A DNA stretch of 64,000 nucleotides from Marinobacter sp. GTDB taxonomy: Bacteria > Pseudomonadota > Gammaproteobacteria > Pseudomonadales > Oleiphilaceae. The notes under the pieces were generated by a model that was given only the letters and a program-made list of their open reading frames with translations, was not told the DNA's origin and made no database searches. The translations under genes were made by a program, and so were the position numbers. Every line of letters begins with the position of its first letter. Position 1 is the stretch's first letter. The stretch is from contig NZ_JACUUB010000008.1 in NCBI RefSeq assembly GCF_014859525.1, forward strand, positions 1-64,000, read 5' to 3'. Below are positions 22,886-33,986 of this stretch, piece after piece.

Positions 22886-23938
22886 ATGGCATTAGTTCAA
22901 CAATCTTCACCCCATGCCCACCATGCCCGACCAACGTCTCGGCTCATGCTGTGGGTTATGCTGGCGACCGTTCCGGGCCTGATCGCCCAAACGGCATTCT
23001 TCGGCTGGGGCAATCTGATCAATGTGATCTGGTGTGTGGCTCTGGCACTTGCCTCTGAAGCCGTCATTCTGAAATTGCGCAACAAGCCGATCGCGTTTTT
23101 TCTGAAAGACAACACCGCCGCCGTCACGGGTTTGTTACTGGGATTGTCACTACCCCAGTTTGCGCCTTGGTGGGTATCCGGCATTGCGGTCATTTCCGCC
23201 ATCGTGGTAGCCAAACAGCTGTATGGTGGACTTGGCTCCAACCCATTCAATCCAGCCATGGTGGGCTACGCTCTGGTGCTGATCTCCTTTCCAGTAGCAA
23301 TGACCACCAACTGGGCACAACCCGCTACCTTGTGGGCGGGTGCGCCTGGTTTTGGTGAGACACTGGCCACCATTTTTTCTGGCAGCCAAACCAGCATTGA
23401 CGCTTGGACGATGGCGACACCGCTGGACGAGTACAAACATAAAATTACTACGCACACCGCCGCCGAAGTGTTGCAACACCCAACCTTTGGCGACCTGGTC
23501 GCACGGGGCTGGGAATGGGTAAACCTGGCTTTTCTGGCCGGCGGCCTGGTATTGATTTGGCTAAGGATCATCACCTGGCATATTCCCGTTGCGTTCCTGG
23601 CGGCTATTGCCATCATGAGTCTGGCGTTCGGCAACAACGCCGATCAATATGCGCCCCTGCAACTGCATTTGCTGGCAGGTGGTACCATGCTAGGCGCCTT
23701 TTTCATTGCCACAGACCCTGTGTCTGCAGCCACCAGTCACCAGGGTAAACTCATCTATGGCGCGGGGATTGGTGTACTGATCTATCTGATCCGGACCTGG
23801 GGAAACTACCCGGACGCGGTTGCCTTCAGCGTGCTGTTGATGAACTTTGCCGTGCCCTTTATCGATCACTACACCCCGCCGAGAACCTTCGGACACCACA
23901 AAGCCAGACGGGGCGTCCCCGGCAAAAGCGGAGGCTGA
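22886..23938 (+). CDS. rsxD: Electron transport complex subunit RsxD
   Basis: [35 protein letters not shown]. Confidence 0.96.
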   Translation: MALVQQSSPHAHHARPTSRLMLWVMLATVPGLIAQTAFFGWGNLINVIWCVALALASEAVILKLRNKPIAFFLKDNTAAVTGLLLGLSLPQFAPWWVSGIAVISAIVVAKQLYGGLGSNPFNPAMVGYALVLISFPVAMTTNWAQPATLWAGAPGFGETLATIFSGSQTSIDAWTMATPLDEYKHKITTHTAAEVLQHPTFGDLVARGWEWVNLAFLAGGLVLIWLRIITWHIPVAFLAAIAIMSLAFGNNADQYAPLQLHLLAGGTMLGAFFIATDPVSAATSHQGKLIYGAGIGVLIYLIRTWGNYPDAVAFSVLLMNFAVPFIDHYTPPRTFGHHKARRGVPGKSGG

Positions 23939-23941
23939 CCC

Positions 23942-24643
23942 ATGAATGCGATCACCACCTCCATCCGTCGCAGCGCCATAGGCCTTGGCCTGTTTGCCAT
24001 TATTACCGGCGGCACCATTGCCCTTACCCAGGGCATCACCAAAGACAGAATTGCGGAACAAGCAGCCCGGGCAGAGGCCAGGGCACTGTTCGAGATTATT
24101 CCCGAACATCAGCACGACAACGATTTGTTGCGCGACGTAATTACTCTGCCTGCCAGTAATCGCCAACCAACACTTGGGCCGGTGAAGGTTTGGGTAGCAA
24201 GGCGTGACGGCCAACCCGTTGGCCTGATCATGCCGGCAGTGGCCCCCGATGGTTACTCCGGAGAAATCCGGTTACTGGTCGGCCTCGACCTGGAAGGCCG
24301 AATACTGGGCGTTCGCGTCACTCATCATCGGGAAACCCCCGGGCTTGGTGACCGGATTGAAACCCGAAAATCGGACTGGGTTTACGGGTTTGATGGCCGC
24401 TCTCTCGGCAATCCGCCTACCGATCAGTGGAACGTCAAGAAAAACGGCGGCGTGTTTGATCAATTCACAGGGGCGACCATTACGCCCCGTGCCGTGGTTA
24501 ATGCAGTGCAGCACACCCTGACCTACTTCCGCCAGAACCGGGAGTTAATTCGGGAGCGCCTGAACGAGCCACCCTCACCCCGGAACAGACAACTGACTCC
24601 GGATGCCATCGCCGGCGAGTCCAACACTGCGGAGCACTCCTGA
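23942..24643 (+). CDS. rsxG: Electron transport complex subunit RsxG
   Basis: N-terminal [32 protein letters not shown] (FMN-attachment motif region). Confidence 0.95.
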   Translation: MNAITTSIRRSAIGLGLFAIITGGTIALTQGITKDRIAEQAARAEARALFEIIPEHQHDNDLLRDVITLPASNRQPTLGPVKVWVARRDGQPVGLIMPAVAPDGYSGEIRLLVGLDLEGRILGVRVTHHRETPGLGDRIETRKSDWVYGFDGRSLGNPPTDQWNVKKNGGVFDQFTGATITPRAVVNAVQHTLTYFRQNRELIRERLNEPPSPRNRQLTPDAIAGESNTAEHS

Positions 24644-24645
24644 TC

Positions 24646-25362
24646 ATGGCCACAAAATCATCCAGCGACATTGTCAAAGAAGGCCTGTGGACCAACAACC
24701 CTGCGCTGGTTCAGGTGCTCGGGCTCTGCCCATTGCTGGCAGTCACCAGCACTGTCGTCAACGCGATCGGACTGGGTATCGCCACTCTCATGGTGTTGAT
24801 CGGCTCTAACCTGTCGGTCTCCCTTATCCGCAATTTTGTTAACGAATCGGTGCGCCTGCCGGCGTTCGTGATGATCATCGCGTCTTTTGTAACCTGTGCA
24901 GAGCTGCTAATGCAGGCGTTCACCTACGAGCTCTACCAGATTCTCGGTATTTTCATCCCCTTGATCGTTACGAACTGCGCCATTCTGGGCCGGGCCGACG
25001 CCTTTGCCTCCAAGAACCCGCCCCTGCCCGCACTGCTTGACGGTGCCATGATGGGGTTGGGCTTTTTGGCAGTGCTGATCATTCTTGGCGGCATGCGCGA
25101 ATTGATTGGCCAGGGCACACTGTTTGCCGACATGCACCTGTTACTCGGCCCGACCGCGACGGACTGGGTCATCCAGCCCTTTGAACACTACCCAGACATG
25201 CTGTTCATGGTGTTGCCCCCGGGCGCATTTGTCGGCCTTGGTTTGCTCATCGCACTGAAAAACGGCATTGATCACCATCTTAAAGATCGGCGGCTGGCAG
25301 CCCAACCGGCCCATGCTGGCGCTGGCAGTAAAAGGGTCAGGGTTACCGGCAATGTTTCCTGA
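24646..25362 (+). CDS. rsxE: Electron transport complex subunit RsxE
   Basis: [44 protein letters not shown]. Confidence 0.97.
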   Translation: MATKSSSDIVKEGLWTNNPALVQVLGLCPLLAVTSTVVNAIGLGIATLMVLIGSNLSVSLIRNFVNESVRLPAFVMIIASFVTCAELLMQAFTYELYQILGIFIPLIVTNCAILGRADAFASKNPPLPALLDGAMMGLGFLAVLIILGGMRELIGQGTLFADMHLLLGPTATDWVIQPFEHYPDMLFMVLPPGAFVGLGLLIALKNGIDHHLKDRRLAAQPAHAGAGSKRVRVTGNVS

Positions 25363-25406
25363 GCCTAATGCCTGAACCCGACACTTGAGCCTGAGCCCGG
25401 ACAACG

Positions 25407-26045
25407 ATGAACAAAGATAAACGCACTGAAATCTTCACACGACTCAGAGACGAGAACCCCAACCCCACCACGGAGTTGAACTACAGCAATCCGTTCGAAT
25501 TGCTGATTGCAGTGATTTTATCTGCGCAGGCTACAGATGTGGGCGTTAACAAGGCTACGGACAAGCTGTACCCAGTGGCCAATACCCCGGAAGCGATCTA
25601 TAAGCTGGGAGTGGACGGCCTGAAGGAATACATCAAAACCATCGGCCTGTTTAACAGCAAAGCTGAAAATGTGATCAAAACCTGTCAGATCCTGGTCGAG
25701 AAGCACAACAGCCAGGTACCGGATAATCGTGAAGACCTGGAGGCGCTACCCGGTGTCGGCAGAAAAACCGCCAATGTTGTGCTGAACACAGCGTTCCGCC
25801 AACCCGCCATGGCGGTGGATACGCATATTTTTCGGGTCTCAAACCGAACCGGCATTGCGCCCGGCAAAAACGTTCTGGAAGTCGAAAAGCGACTGATGCG
25901 ACTGATCCCGAAAGAATTCCTGATGGATGCTCATCACTGGCTGATACTGCACGGTCGGTACACCTGCACCGCCCGGAAACCGAAATGCGGAGCCTGCCTG
26001 ATCGAGGATTTGTGCGAGTTCAGACAAAAACGGGATTATCAGTAA
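25407..26045 (+). CDS. nth: Endonuclease III
   Basis: LLIAVILSAQATDVGVNKAT, LPGVGRKTANVVLN, VDTHIFRVSNR, C-x6-C-x2-C-x5-C cluster. Confidence 0.97.
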   Translation: MNKDKRTEIFTRLRDENPNPTTELNYSNPFELLIAVILSAQATDVGVNKATDKLYPVANTPEAIYKLGVDGLKEYIKTIGLFNSKAENVIKTCQILVEKHNSQVPDNREDLEALPGVGRKTANVVLNTAFRQPAMAVDTHIFRVSNRTGIAPGKNVLEVEKRLMRLIPKEFLMDAHHWLILHGRYTCTARKPKCGACLIEDLCEFRQKRDYQ

Positions 26046-26071
26046 ATCAGAGCGTTTTCGTTCTACAAATA

Positions 26072-26103
26072 ACAGAAAAGCCGGCAAATGCCGGCTTTTC
26101 TGT
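26072..26103. terminator. Bidirectional terminator between nth and the chalcone-isomerase-like gene
   Basis: ACAGAAAAGCCGGCA-aa-TGCCGGCTTTTCTGT perfect 15 bp stem with A/T tracts. Confidence 0.88.
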
Positions 26104-26126
26104 GAACGCAGAGCTCTGTTGACACC

Positions 26127-26702
26127 TTAACGCTTGCCCAGCATTCGTTCTTTTAAGTCTTTCTGAGCGGGCCTATCAGATAACCAGATGCCGAAAAGGG
26201 CCTTCTTGAACTCTAGGTCGCCAACACTGTCACGCTGCTCTCCATTCTTGAAAACCTGCACGCCGATGTCTGGCAGGTACACCAAATCAAACACGTCGCC
26301 TTCCCGGATCTCTTCCTGAAACACTGCCATGAACTGGTCCACTTCAACCTGTATCCTGGACAGATCACCACCTGTAGCAGCTTTAAAACCGTCCATCGTG
26401 GCTTCTGTCATTCGTTCACTGGTAATCATGCCAGAGATAATGTGCAACGTAATGGCCTGAGGCTCATCAGCCACAATCACAGATTCAGCGTCATTCACTT
26501 TCTCAGGAACATAGAGACCACCAACGTAAAGATTCATGAACCATTTGGAACGCGTGCCGGCGCCATTGAGCTGAAGTTCATGCCCCATGGTAGAGTAGGT
26601 ATCCGGTACGTCCACACCGCCAACATTCAAGGCGTAAGCCGGCATAGCCAGGCTACCGGCAAGCAGCAATATTGAAAAACCTGCCGTAAGCGTCTTCTTC
26701 AT
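26127..26702 (-). CDS. Chalcone isomerase-like family protein, secreted
   Basis: Signal peptide MKKTLTAGFSILLLAGSLAMPAYA then LNGAGTRSKWFMNLYVGGLYVPEK typical of bacterial CHI-like proteins. Confidence 0.82.
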   Translation of the reverse strand: MKKTLTAGFSILLLAGSLAMPAYALNVGGVDVPDTYSTMGHELQLNGAGTRSKWFMNLYVGGLYVPEKVNDAESVIVADEPQAITLHIISGMITSERMTEATMDGFKAATGGDLSRIQVEVDQFMAVFQEEIREGDVFDLVYLPDIGVQVFKNGEQRDSVGDLEFKKALFGIWLSDRPAQKDLKERMLGKR

Positions 26703-26844
26703 AATCCCTTCCTTTCGATCATTATTATTGAATGCGTCATCCGTTACCGGGCCGACTCCCACTCACCGGCCCGCGTCGCCATTCTAACAATGATAATTGC
26801 GGGGCAATCGCCACTTGGTTCTCATTTGCTGCCACATTCAACAA

Positions 26845-26876
26845 AAAAGCCGACCATGCTGCCATGGTCGGCTTTT
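26845..26876 (-). terminator. rpoS terminator
   Basis: AAAAGCCGACCATG-ctgc-CATGGTCGGCTTTT; T-run on minus strand, 23 bp past the rpoS stop. Confidence 0.85.
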
Positions 26877-26898
26877 ACAGATTACCCGTCGCTGCTGG

Positions 26899-27891
26899 TT
26901 ACTTGAACAGCAAGCTTCCAGACAGTCCTTCCTTCTCAAGAATCTCTCTGAGGCGGCGTAATGCTTCAACCTGGATCTGCCGGACCCTCTCACGAGTCAA
27001 CCCAATTTCCTGGCCCACTTCCTCCAGGGTACTGATGGGATAACCCCGAAGCCCGAAGCGGCGCGAAAGCACTTCCTGCTGTTTGTCACTGAGCTGGTCA
27101 ATCCACTTTTCAAGGCAGGAACACATGTTATTGTCCTGCAGGAGATCGGCCGGATCAGACGCGCCCTCATCTGCAACCGTATCCAGCAAGGATTTGTCGC
27201 TGCCAACACCAATCGGCGTATCCATCGACGCCACCCGCTCATTCAGACCGAGCATGCGCTTGACGTCTTGAACAGGCTTGTCCACCATCCGGGCAATTTC
27301 TTCTGCCGTGGGCTCGTGGTCAAGTTTCTGGGTCAGTTCGCGGGCAGCACGCAGATAAAGGTTCAGTTCTTTTACCACATGGATGGGCAAACGGATGGTG
27401 CGGGTCTGGTTCATGATGGCCCGCTCAATGGTTTGACGGATCCACCAGGTGGCATAAGTCGAAAAGCGGAAACCCCGCTCCGGGTCAAACTTCTCAACAG
27501 CGCGAATCAGACCAAGGTTACCCTCTTCGATCAAATCAAGCAGCGTCAGACCTCTGTTCACATACCGGCGAGCTATTTTCACGACCAGTCGCAGGTTACT
27601 TTCTATCATGCGCTTACGGCCAGACTCTTCACCCTTGCGTGCCAGACGCGCGAAGTAGACTTCTTCTTCCGGTGTAAGGAGGGGTGAAAACCCGATTTCG
27701 TTGAGGTAAAGCTGGGTGGCATCCAGCTGCTTGGCGCTGGTGTAATACTTACCCTTGGTGGGAAAATCGTCTTCGGCCACCGGTTCGTCTGGTGATGACT
27801 TATCCGGCTTGTCTTCTGCTAACTGATGCTCGTCTGCGTCTTCAATATCTTCAACGCGATCAATAATGATGTCTTCTTGCTCTGCTGACAT
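26899..27891 (-). CDS. rpoS: RNA polymerase sigma factor RpoS
   Basis: [74 protein letters not shown], adjacent to nlpD. Confidence 0.96.
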   Translation of the reverse strand: MSAEQEDIIIDRVEDIEDADEHQLAEDKPDKSSPDEPVAEDDFPTKGKYYTSAKQLDATQLYLNEIGFSPLLTPEEEVYFARLARKGEESGRKRMIESNLRLVVKIARRYVNRGLTLLDLIEEGNLGLIRAVEKFDPERGFRFSTYATWWIRQTIERAIMNQTRTIRLPIHVVKELNLYLRAARELTQKLDHEPTAEEIARMVDKPVQDVKRMLGLNERVASMDTPIGVGSDKSLLDTVADEGASDPADLLQDNNMCSCLEKWIDQLSDKQQEVLSRRFGLRGYPISTLEEVGQEIGLTRERVRQIQVEALRRLREILEKEGLSGSLLFK

Positions 27892-28083
27892 TTTCTACCC
27901 CGCCTCTCAATAATCCTGTGGTCGCCCGAGACTTTTTATTATTGCGGACTGTTCCGGTGTTGGTTTTCTTCAGGACATTTGCTAGTTGGCTGGCAATCAC
28001 AGTTGCCGTTATTGTTGTTCTACTTCGCGGTTCTTGGTCAGGCCTTCCGGGCAATCACATCGGAAACGTCCAGCTTCCTGTTT

Positions 28084-28968
28084 CTAGCGCTTTGGCAGGT
28101 ATCTGGCTGGGTCAACCGGGTTTCCGTTCCTGCGAATTTCAAAATGCAGTATTGGCTTATCAGTACCAGAGCTACCTAATTCAGCGATCACCTGTCCGGC
28201 GTTAACATTCTCCCCCTCTTGCACCAAAATCTTGCGGTTGTGCGCATATGCGCTCAGGTACTGCTCGTTATGATTGACGATGATCAGGTTGCCATAACCC
28301 AGCAACCCACTACCGGCATACACGACGTTACCTCCTGATGCCGCTTTAACAGCATCCCCGGGTTTCCCGGCAATATCAATACCTTTATTGACTTTTCCTG
28401 ACTCTGAAAAATTAGCAATAACAGTGCCAGAATGCGGCCATTGCCACTGGATGTTGCCGACCGTTTGGCTGCCAGTTGTTTGTCGCGCAGGTGGCGTTGT
28501 GGTCCTGGCGGGCGGCGGTGCAGCCGTTCGGGAGGGCGTCGGCGTGCTTGCCGATGGCCTTGGTGCCGCCGCCTGGCGAGACGGGGCTGGTGAGGTTGAG
28601 GCCTGAGCAGTCTGGCGTATGGTGCCCTTCTTATCCAGTCGGAGCACCTGGCCGACTCTGATAGTCCAGGGTGCCGACAGGCCATTGGCATCGCCCAGCT
28701 CGCGATAATCACGGCCATATCGCCAGGCAATGCCGTAGAGGGTTTCACCGGGTTTGACCACATGGCTTCCCCAGTAAACCGGAGGGTTGTAGAGGTCATC
28801 ACCATAGATAGCATTGGTGTTACACCCGGAAAGCATCAGGCCAACCAACAGGCCAATCATGGCCAGTGCCCCTGTACGCTTGGAGGATAAACGCTGACAC
28901 ACGGCTTCCGAAACAGGCCAGGGCCTGAATGGAACAACAGCTTGGATGTGCCACTTTAGATACATCAC
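28084..28968 (-). CDS. nlpD: NlpD-like lipoprotein (LysM + LytM/M23 domain)
   Basis: LSGC lipobox; HVVKPGETLYGIAWRYGRDYRELGDAN LysM; C-terminal GKPGDAVKAASGGNVVYAGSGLLGYGNLIIVNHNEQYLSAYAHN M23 domain; upstream of rpoS. Confidence 0.9.
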   Translation of the reverse strand: MMYLKWHIQAVVPFRPWPVSEAVCQRLSSKRTGALAMIGLLVGLMLSGCNTNAIYGDDLYNPPVYWGSHVVKPGETLYGIAWRYGRDYRELGDANGLSAPWTIRVGQVLRLDKKGTIRQTAQASTSPAPSRQAAAPRPSASTPTPSRTAAPPPARTTTPPARQTTGSQTVGNIQWQWPHSGTVIANFSESGKVNKGIDIAGKPGDAVKAASGGNVVYAGSGLLGYGNLIIVNHNEQYLSAYAHNRKILVQEGENVNAGQVIAELGSSGTDKPILHFEIRRNGNPVDPARYLPKR

Positions 28969-29148
28969 GTAATAAAAAACGCCCTTTTATAATAAATCCA
29001 TCTGAGAAACCGGTCTTAACAAAGCAGTTTCTCATGTTTCAGGACTAACTTATTAATATATTGCACGATTTATGAGCAATTCCAAGTTACTCTGCGCACA
29101 GGATTGTTACCGTCTGGAACAATCATGTTGTGCGCCGGGTAACACTTT

Positions 29149-30132
29149 TCACCCATTCAGCCCGGCCATCCTGTGCCGCCGCTCTGCGATCCGTCCGGAC
29201 CATTCCAGCGTGAGCACCAGCAACACCCCCACCAACGCCATACCACACGCCAATAGAATCTGGGGGTCTTGGCCATACAGGCTCGCCCAGGTTTCAGGCC
29301 CCACCGGAGACTGACTGACCGCCACCCGCTCACCAGCGCTGTCGGTCCGCCAGCTCAAGGTTTCTTGCCAGGGCCAAACCCGGCCCAGCGCACCCATCAT
29401 AAAGCCGGTCAACAACACCAAAACGGCGTCGTGGAAATGACGGAAGGCCAGCGTAATCAAACGGGCAACCGACAACAAACCGACCATGCATCCGGCAATA
29501 AACAAGCCCAGGTGAGCAACTTCAAAGGTCTTGATGGCTGCCAGCACTGGCGCATACATACCTATGATAAGCAGCAGAAAGCTCCCGGAGATACCCGGCA
29601 AAATCATCGCGCAAATCGCCAATGCTCCGGCACCGAAGAAGGCAAGACCAGATGGCGCCAACTCACTCGCAGGCAATGTCGTTATCCACCACGCAAACGC
29701 AATGCCTGCCAACAAAGGAAGCAGAAGTACTGCAGAGGCCCGGCGAACCTGCTGCCCCACGTGCCACACCGACGCAACAATGAGCCCAAAGAAAAAGCTC
29801 CAGATCAGCACCGGGTGGGTTTGCAACAACCAGGTAATAACAGAGGCCAGGCTGGCAACACTGGTGAGCACACCGGCCAGCAGGAAAGCCAGGAAGGTGC
29901 CATCCACAGACCGCCAGAAACCTGCAAAGTCGCCTTTCAGCAGTCGCTGTATAAAAGCGACGGGGGCTGCACTGATCGCTTCAAGCAGCCGAAAATAGAT
30001 ACCGGTAATAAATGCAATGGTGCCGCCAGACACACCAGGCACAATGTCTGCGGCGCCCATCGCCATGCCCCGCAAAAATACCGTTACAGGATGATGTTGG
30101 CGGGCTGTTACGCGCTCCCCGGGGTGGTCCAT
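29149..30132 (-). CDS. DUF368 domain-containing membrane protein
   Basis: FLRGMAMGAADIVPGVSGGTIAFITGIY and MILPGISGSFLLLIIGMY. Confidence 0.9.
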   Translation of the reverse strand: MDHPGERVTARQHHPVTVFLRGMAMGAADIVPGVSGGTIAFITGIYFRLLEAISAAPVAFIQRLLKGDFAGFWRSVDGTFLAFLLAGVLTSVASLASVITWLLQTHPVLIWSFFFGLIVASVWHVGQQVRRASAVLLLPLLAGIAFAWWITTLPASELAPSGLAFFGAGALAICAMILPGISGSFLLLIIGMYAPVLAAIKTFEVAHLGLFIAGCMVGLLSVARLITLAFRHFHDAVLVLLTGFMMGALGRVWPWQETLSWRTDSAGERVAVSQSPVGPETWASLYGQDPQILLACGMALVGVLLVLTLEWSGRIAERRHRMAGLNG

Positions 30133-30788
30133 CAGCGAACCACTCCGCCAAGCAGCGGCACAAAGTGCACCGGTTCCAGTTCACGACGCTCGAAACGGTC
30201 ACCCTTGCGGATAATCTCCACCAGAACCTGTTTGTACTCACCCACAGGCGCGATCAGAACGCCACCCTCATCCAGCTGATCCATCAACTCCTGAGGAACC
30301 TCAACCGGAGCCGCTGTCACGATAATGCCGTCAAACGGCCCCCGCTCGGGCCAGCCCATTCCGCCATCCGCATGCTTGAGCATGACGTTACGGATATTGA
30401 GCTGACGCAGGCGTTCTCGAGCGCGCTCCTGCAGGGGGCGAATTCGCTCAACACTGTAGACTTCTGCAAACAGTTGCGACAACACGGTGGTCTGATACCC
30501 GGACCCAGTGCCCAGCTCAAGCACCCGGGCTGGCTCATGGGCCAGCAACAACTCCGTCATACGGGCTACTGTATGAGGCTGAGACAGGGTCTGGCTGTAA
30601 CCGATCGGTAACGAAGTGTCTTCATAAGCGCGATGGGCCAGGGCCTCATCCAGAAAGATATGCCGAGGTACCTGACCGATAACTTCCAAAACCCGGTCTG
30701 ACTCAATGCCAGCATCGCGCAACCGCTGCACCAGGCGCATTCGAGTGCGCCTTGACGTCATTCCGATGCCTTCAAGCTGAGCACTCAT
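30132..30788 (-). CDS. pcm: Protein-L-isoaspartate O-methyltransferase
   Basis: [41 protein letters not shown]. Start at MSAQLEGIG within ORF 30132..30827. Confidence 0.95.
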   Translation of the reverse strand: MSAQLEGIGMTSRRTRMRLVQRLRDAGIESDRVLEVIGQVPRHIFLDEALAHRAYEDTSLPIGYSQTLSQPHTVARMTELLLAHEPARVLELGTGSGYQTTVLSQLFAEVYSVERIRPLQERARERLRQLNIRNVMLKHADGGMGWPERGPFDGIIVTAAPVEVPQELMDQLDEGGVLIAPVGEYKQVLVEIIRKGDRFERRELEPVHFVPLLGGVVR

Positions 30789-31555
30789 GCCTGCGTACCC
30801 TCCAGGCCGGGTAAGCCGTCTACCCACTCCCGGAGGCCAGACAGTGACTCATGACGGGTCATATCAATTTGAACCGGGGTAATCGAAACATACCCTTCAC
30901 GCACGGCGTGAAAATCCGTTCCCGGTCCGGCATCGCCGCCACGGCCTGCGGCGCCAATCCAGTAACGCTGTTTGCCCCTTGGGCAGGTCATCGGGACTGC
31001 GCCTTCAGCTCGCTCCCGATGCCCAAGGCGAGTCACCCGAAAGCCGGACAACTCACTCCAGGACACATCAGGCACGTTCACGTTCAGAATCGAGCGAGGC
31101 CCAAGAGACAACGCTCGCGTGCTTTCCAGCAGCATCCGCACTACGCGAGCCGCTGTTTGATAGTGGAAATGGCCATTATTCACTAACGAGACAGCAATCG
31201 CGGGCAGACCAAGATGACGGCCTTCGGTGGCTGCGGCTACGGTGCCGGAATAGATGACGTCATCGCCAAGATTAGCGTGGGTATTGATCCCCGAAACCAC
31301 ACGGTCAAAGGGTTCATTGAACAGTCCGTTAACCGCAAGATGCACACAGTCTGTCGGCGTACCGTCCACCGAGTGAAAGCCGTTAGGGTGATCTTCAACC
31401 GTCAACGGACGGCTGAGTGTCAGTGAGTTGCTGGCACCGCTGTGATCACGGTCCGGCGCAACCACTTCAAGTTCACCCAGCCCCTGAAGACCCTCGTAAA
31501 GAGCCACCAGCCCGGGTGAATGCACGCCATCATCATTCGACAACAGAATACGCAC
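30785..31555 (-). CDS. surE: 5'/3'-nucleotidase SurE
   Basis: [65 protein letters not shown]. Confidence 0.97.
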   Translation of the reverse strand: MRILLSNDDGVHSPGLVALYEGLQGLGELEVVAPDRDHSGASNSLTLSRPLTVEDHPNGFHSVDGTPTDCVHLAVNGLFNEPFDRVVSGINTHANLGDDVIYSGTVAAATEGRHLGLPAIAVSLVNNGHFHYQTAARVVRMLLESTRALSLGPRSILNVNVPDVSWSELSGFRVTRLGHRERAEGAVPMTCPRGKQRYWIGAAGRGGDAGPGTDFHAVREGYVSITPVQIDMTRHESLSGLREWVDGLPGLEGTQA

Positions 31556-31572
31556 AGTGTTCTCCGCTAGCT

Positions 31573-32631
31573 TTATCGCTTGTTATCACGGCTGAGGCTC
31601 ATGTCCTGCAGCTCAAAAATATCACCCAGCACCGTCGTGGCGTACTGCCCTGGCGGAAGCAAAAATTGCAGCCGCAGGGTGCTTTGGTCCAACCATTGCC
31701 AATGCAACTGTTCTGGCCGGGTCACCAAGGCACGTCGTTCAGGTTTCATTCGGGTACTTAAAAACAGCTTTTCAAATTCCGGATGTTTGGCAACAACCGC
31801 TCGCTCAAACAGCGCGAGGTCTTCACTCGCACTGGTGCCACCATCACCCCAGAGTGGGCCGGTGGGCTCACCACTCGCTTCAGGCTCCCCAGGCAGGCAA
31901 ACATACCAGCTGCCTGCACAGACTCGCTCTGCCAGCACTTCGTTAAATAGCCAGGAACGTGCCGCCGAAAAGTACAATACGTTTTTCGAACCGCTTCCGC
32001 CACCGCCACGGCGACCACCTTTTTTCCGGTTCAACCGGGACGGGTCAAGATTCACCGCCCGATCCAGGTTGCCACCCTCATGACCAAACCGCTGCGGCCC
32101 AAAATAATTAGGCGCTCCCCGCTCAGCCAGCACAGCCAATGCCTGCTCCAACGTCGCCGGATCTCCGGAAACCTCGCGAAGCACCAGGTCAAAGCCATTG
32201 TAACGATGCTCGCCCCGACGGAGCTTGCGGGCATGGCGATGGCTGCCCAGTACCGGCCAACGCTCGGCAATGGTGGCCAGAAGCTCGGCGTCTCTGGCTT
32301 CCCGGCCCGGACAGTAAAGACTGAACCACTGCACCGTGACCGCATGACGGTCTTTCAGACCACAAAAACCCACCTCAAAAGCTTTACAACCCGCCAGTGC
32401 GGCCAACTCCTGAGCAACGTACTCTGTGTTGTCGCCGGTTTTCTCTATACGCACGCACAGATGCTCACCAGCTCCCGAAGAGCCCGTCCCCGGCGCTTCA
32501 AACTCTGGCCACAGCTGCTCAATCACCCGGAAATCCTCCGGCGAGGTTTTCAGCAGGGCTTTACCTGGCCGCATTCCAGATGATGTCGGCCAATCCAGCC
32601 GCCAGCGAGGAGCCCCCTCTACCGCACTCAC
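31573..32631 (-). CDS. truD: tRNA pseudouridine(13) synthase TruD
   Basis: [38 protein letters not shown]. Confidence 0.95.
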   Translation of the reverse strand: MSAVEGAPRWRLDWPTSSGMRPGKALLKTSPEDFRVIEQLWPEFEAPGTGSSGAGEHLCVRIEKTGDNTEYVAQELAALAGCKAFEVGFCGLKDRHAVTVQWFSLYCPGREARDAELLATIAERWPVLGSHRHARKLRRGEHRYNGFDLVLREVSGDPATLEQALAVLAERGAPNYFGPQRFGHEGGNLDRAVNLDPSRLNRKKGGRRGGGGSGSKNVLYFSAARSWLFNEVLAERVCAGSWYVCLPGEPEASGEPTGPLWGDGGTSASEDLALFERAVVAKHPEFEKLFLSTRMKPERRALVTRPEQLHWQWLDQSTLRLQFLLPPGQYATTVLGDIFELQDMSLSRDNKR

Positions 32632-33107
32632 AGACTCACCGGCTCAAGCAAACACACTGCCTGACAGGCAATACCCTCACCCCGGCCAGTAAATCCCAGT
32701 TTTTCAGTGGTAGTCGCTTTAACACTCACACGACTGACCGGAACACCAAGATCTTCAGCAATATTGAGCCGCATGGCTTCTGCATGAGGAGCCAGCTTCG
32801 GAGACTGGGCAATGATCGTAGTATCGACATTCACCACCGCAAAGCCTTCGTCCAACACCCGCTGCATCACCCGCCGCAAAAGGTCTCGGCTATCCGCTCC
32901 GGCCCACTCATCACTGGTATCCGGAAACAAATGACCGATATCACCCAGCGCCGCCGCGCCCAGCAAAGCATCCGCTAACGCATGCAGCAGCACATCACCA
33001 TCCGAATGGGCTTTCAGACCATGACTGTGGGGAATCTCAACACCCCCTAAAATGACAAAATCGCCCTCACAAAAGGCATGGACATCAAAGCCCTGGCCAA
33101 TACGCAT
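32628..33107 (-). CDS. ispF: 2-C-methyl-D-erythritol 2,4-cyclodiphosphate synthase
   Basis: [47 protein letters not shown]. Confidence 0.97.
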   Translation of the reverse strand: MRIGQGFDVHAFCEGDFVILGGVEIPHSHGLKAHSDGDVLLHALADALLGAAALGDIGHLFPDTSDEWAGADSRDLLRRVMQRVLDEGFAVVNVDTTIIAQSPKLAPHAEAMRLNIAEDLGVPVSRVSVKATTTEKLGFTGRGEGIACQAVCLLEPVSL

Positions 33108-33152
33108 GATCGTCTCCGAAACCAGACAGGAAGTTACATGGAGAGGAAAGCC

Positions 33153-33854
33153 CTACTGCCGGCCAAGAATAAACTCGGCCAGCGCCAGGTCCGACGGCAC
33201 CGTAATCTTGAGATTATCCGCCCGGCCTTCCACTAAAGCCGGCAGTTTACCGGAAAACTCCATGGCAGAGGACTCATCAGTCACCGCATGGCCATTTTCC
33301 AGTGCAGACTCCAGCGCTGCCCTGAGCGCGCCGAACCGAAACATCTGCGGAGTCAACGCCCGCCAGAGCCGGCGCCGATCCACCGTCTGCTCCACCTCAG
33401 GCTGATCTCCCTCAGCCGCCAGCTTCAAAGTGTCCGCCACTGGCGCAGCCAACAGCCCGCCGACGGGATGCTCGAAAAGGGTATCGATCAGATTGGAAAG
33501 ATCATGCGCGTCCAGGCACGGCCGCGCGGCATCGTGCACCAGCACCCAGTCACTGTCATTAGCCTGCTCCGACAGCGCATGCAATGCCGAGAGCACCGAA
33601 TCCGCTCGTTCTTTACCACCGGTGCAACTCTGGATTCGATCATCCTTAGCCGATTCACTATCGGGCCACCAATGATCCGCCGGATTCAACGGCACCATAC
33701 AACCTTTGAACGACGCGTTATCCAATAAACGGGAGAGCGTGATATCGAGAATGAAACGATTATTGATCTTGAGGTACTGCTTGGGGCATTCAGCGTTCAT
33801 GCGCTGACCAATGCCAGCGGCAGGGATAACAAGCCAAAGTTCAGGATTTGTCAT
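33153..33854 (-). CDS. ispD: 2-C-methyl-D-erythritol 4-phosphate cytidylyltransferase
   Basis: LVIPAAGIGQRMNAECPKQYL; VLVHDAARPCL; start at MTNPELWLV. Confidence 0.95.
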   Translation of the reverse strand: MTNPELWLVIPAAGIGQRMNAECPKQYLKINNRFILDITLSRLLDNASFKGCMVPLNPADHWWPDSESAKDDRIQSCTGGKERADSVLSALHALSEQANDSDWVLVHDAARPCLDAHDLSNLIDTLFEHPVGGLLAAPVADTLKLAAEGDQPEVEQTVDRRRLWRALTPQMFRFGALRAALESALENGHAVTDESSAMEFSGKLPALVEGRADNLKITVPSDLALAEFILGRQ

Positions 33855-33878
33855 AGACGGCTCTGCACACAGTACGGG

Positions 33879-33986
33879 GAGCACCGGGGCCCTTCTTTCC
33901 GGGAATGTCGAAGGCCAAGGATGGCCTGAGAGAAGCGCACATGGATGTGCTCGTAGCGGTTCCCGGAAAGAAGGACCCCGGTGCTC
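33879..33986 (+). repeat. Structured intergenic element, copy B (108 bp; 27 bp inverted arms, 26/27)
   Basis: GAGCACCGGGGCCCTTCTTTCCGGGAA (33879-33905) / TTCCCGGAAAGAAGGACCCCGGTGCTC (33960-33986); core has AGGCCAAGGATGGCCT (33912-33927) and GCACATGGATGTGC (33937-33950). Confidence 0.92.

Noticed and set aside
19865-26045. rsxABCDGE-nth as a novel electron-transfer locus
   Set aside because: Standard, well known gene order.
27860-28054. 64-aa ORF in the nlpD-rpoS gap
   Set aside because: Overlaps the rpoS start, basic low-complexity sequence, no good ribosome-binding site; the gap is better explained as rpoS leader/promoter DNA.
29269-30279. 336-aa ORF antisense to DUF368/pcm
   Set aside because: Gln/Arg/His-rich low-complexity translation spanning two real genes on the other strand.
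33879-33986. Interpretation of the repeats as ordinary rho-independent terminators
   Set aside because: Outer stems are far longer than needed, no U-run follows in either orientation, the core is conserved, and orientation relative to transcription is mixed.
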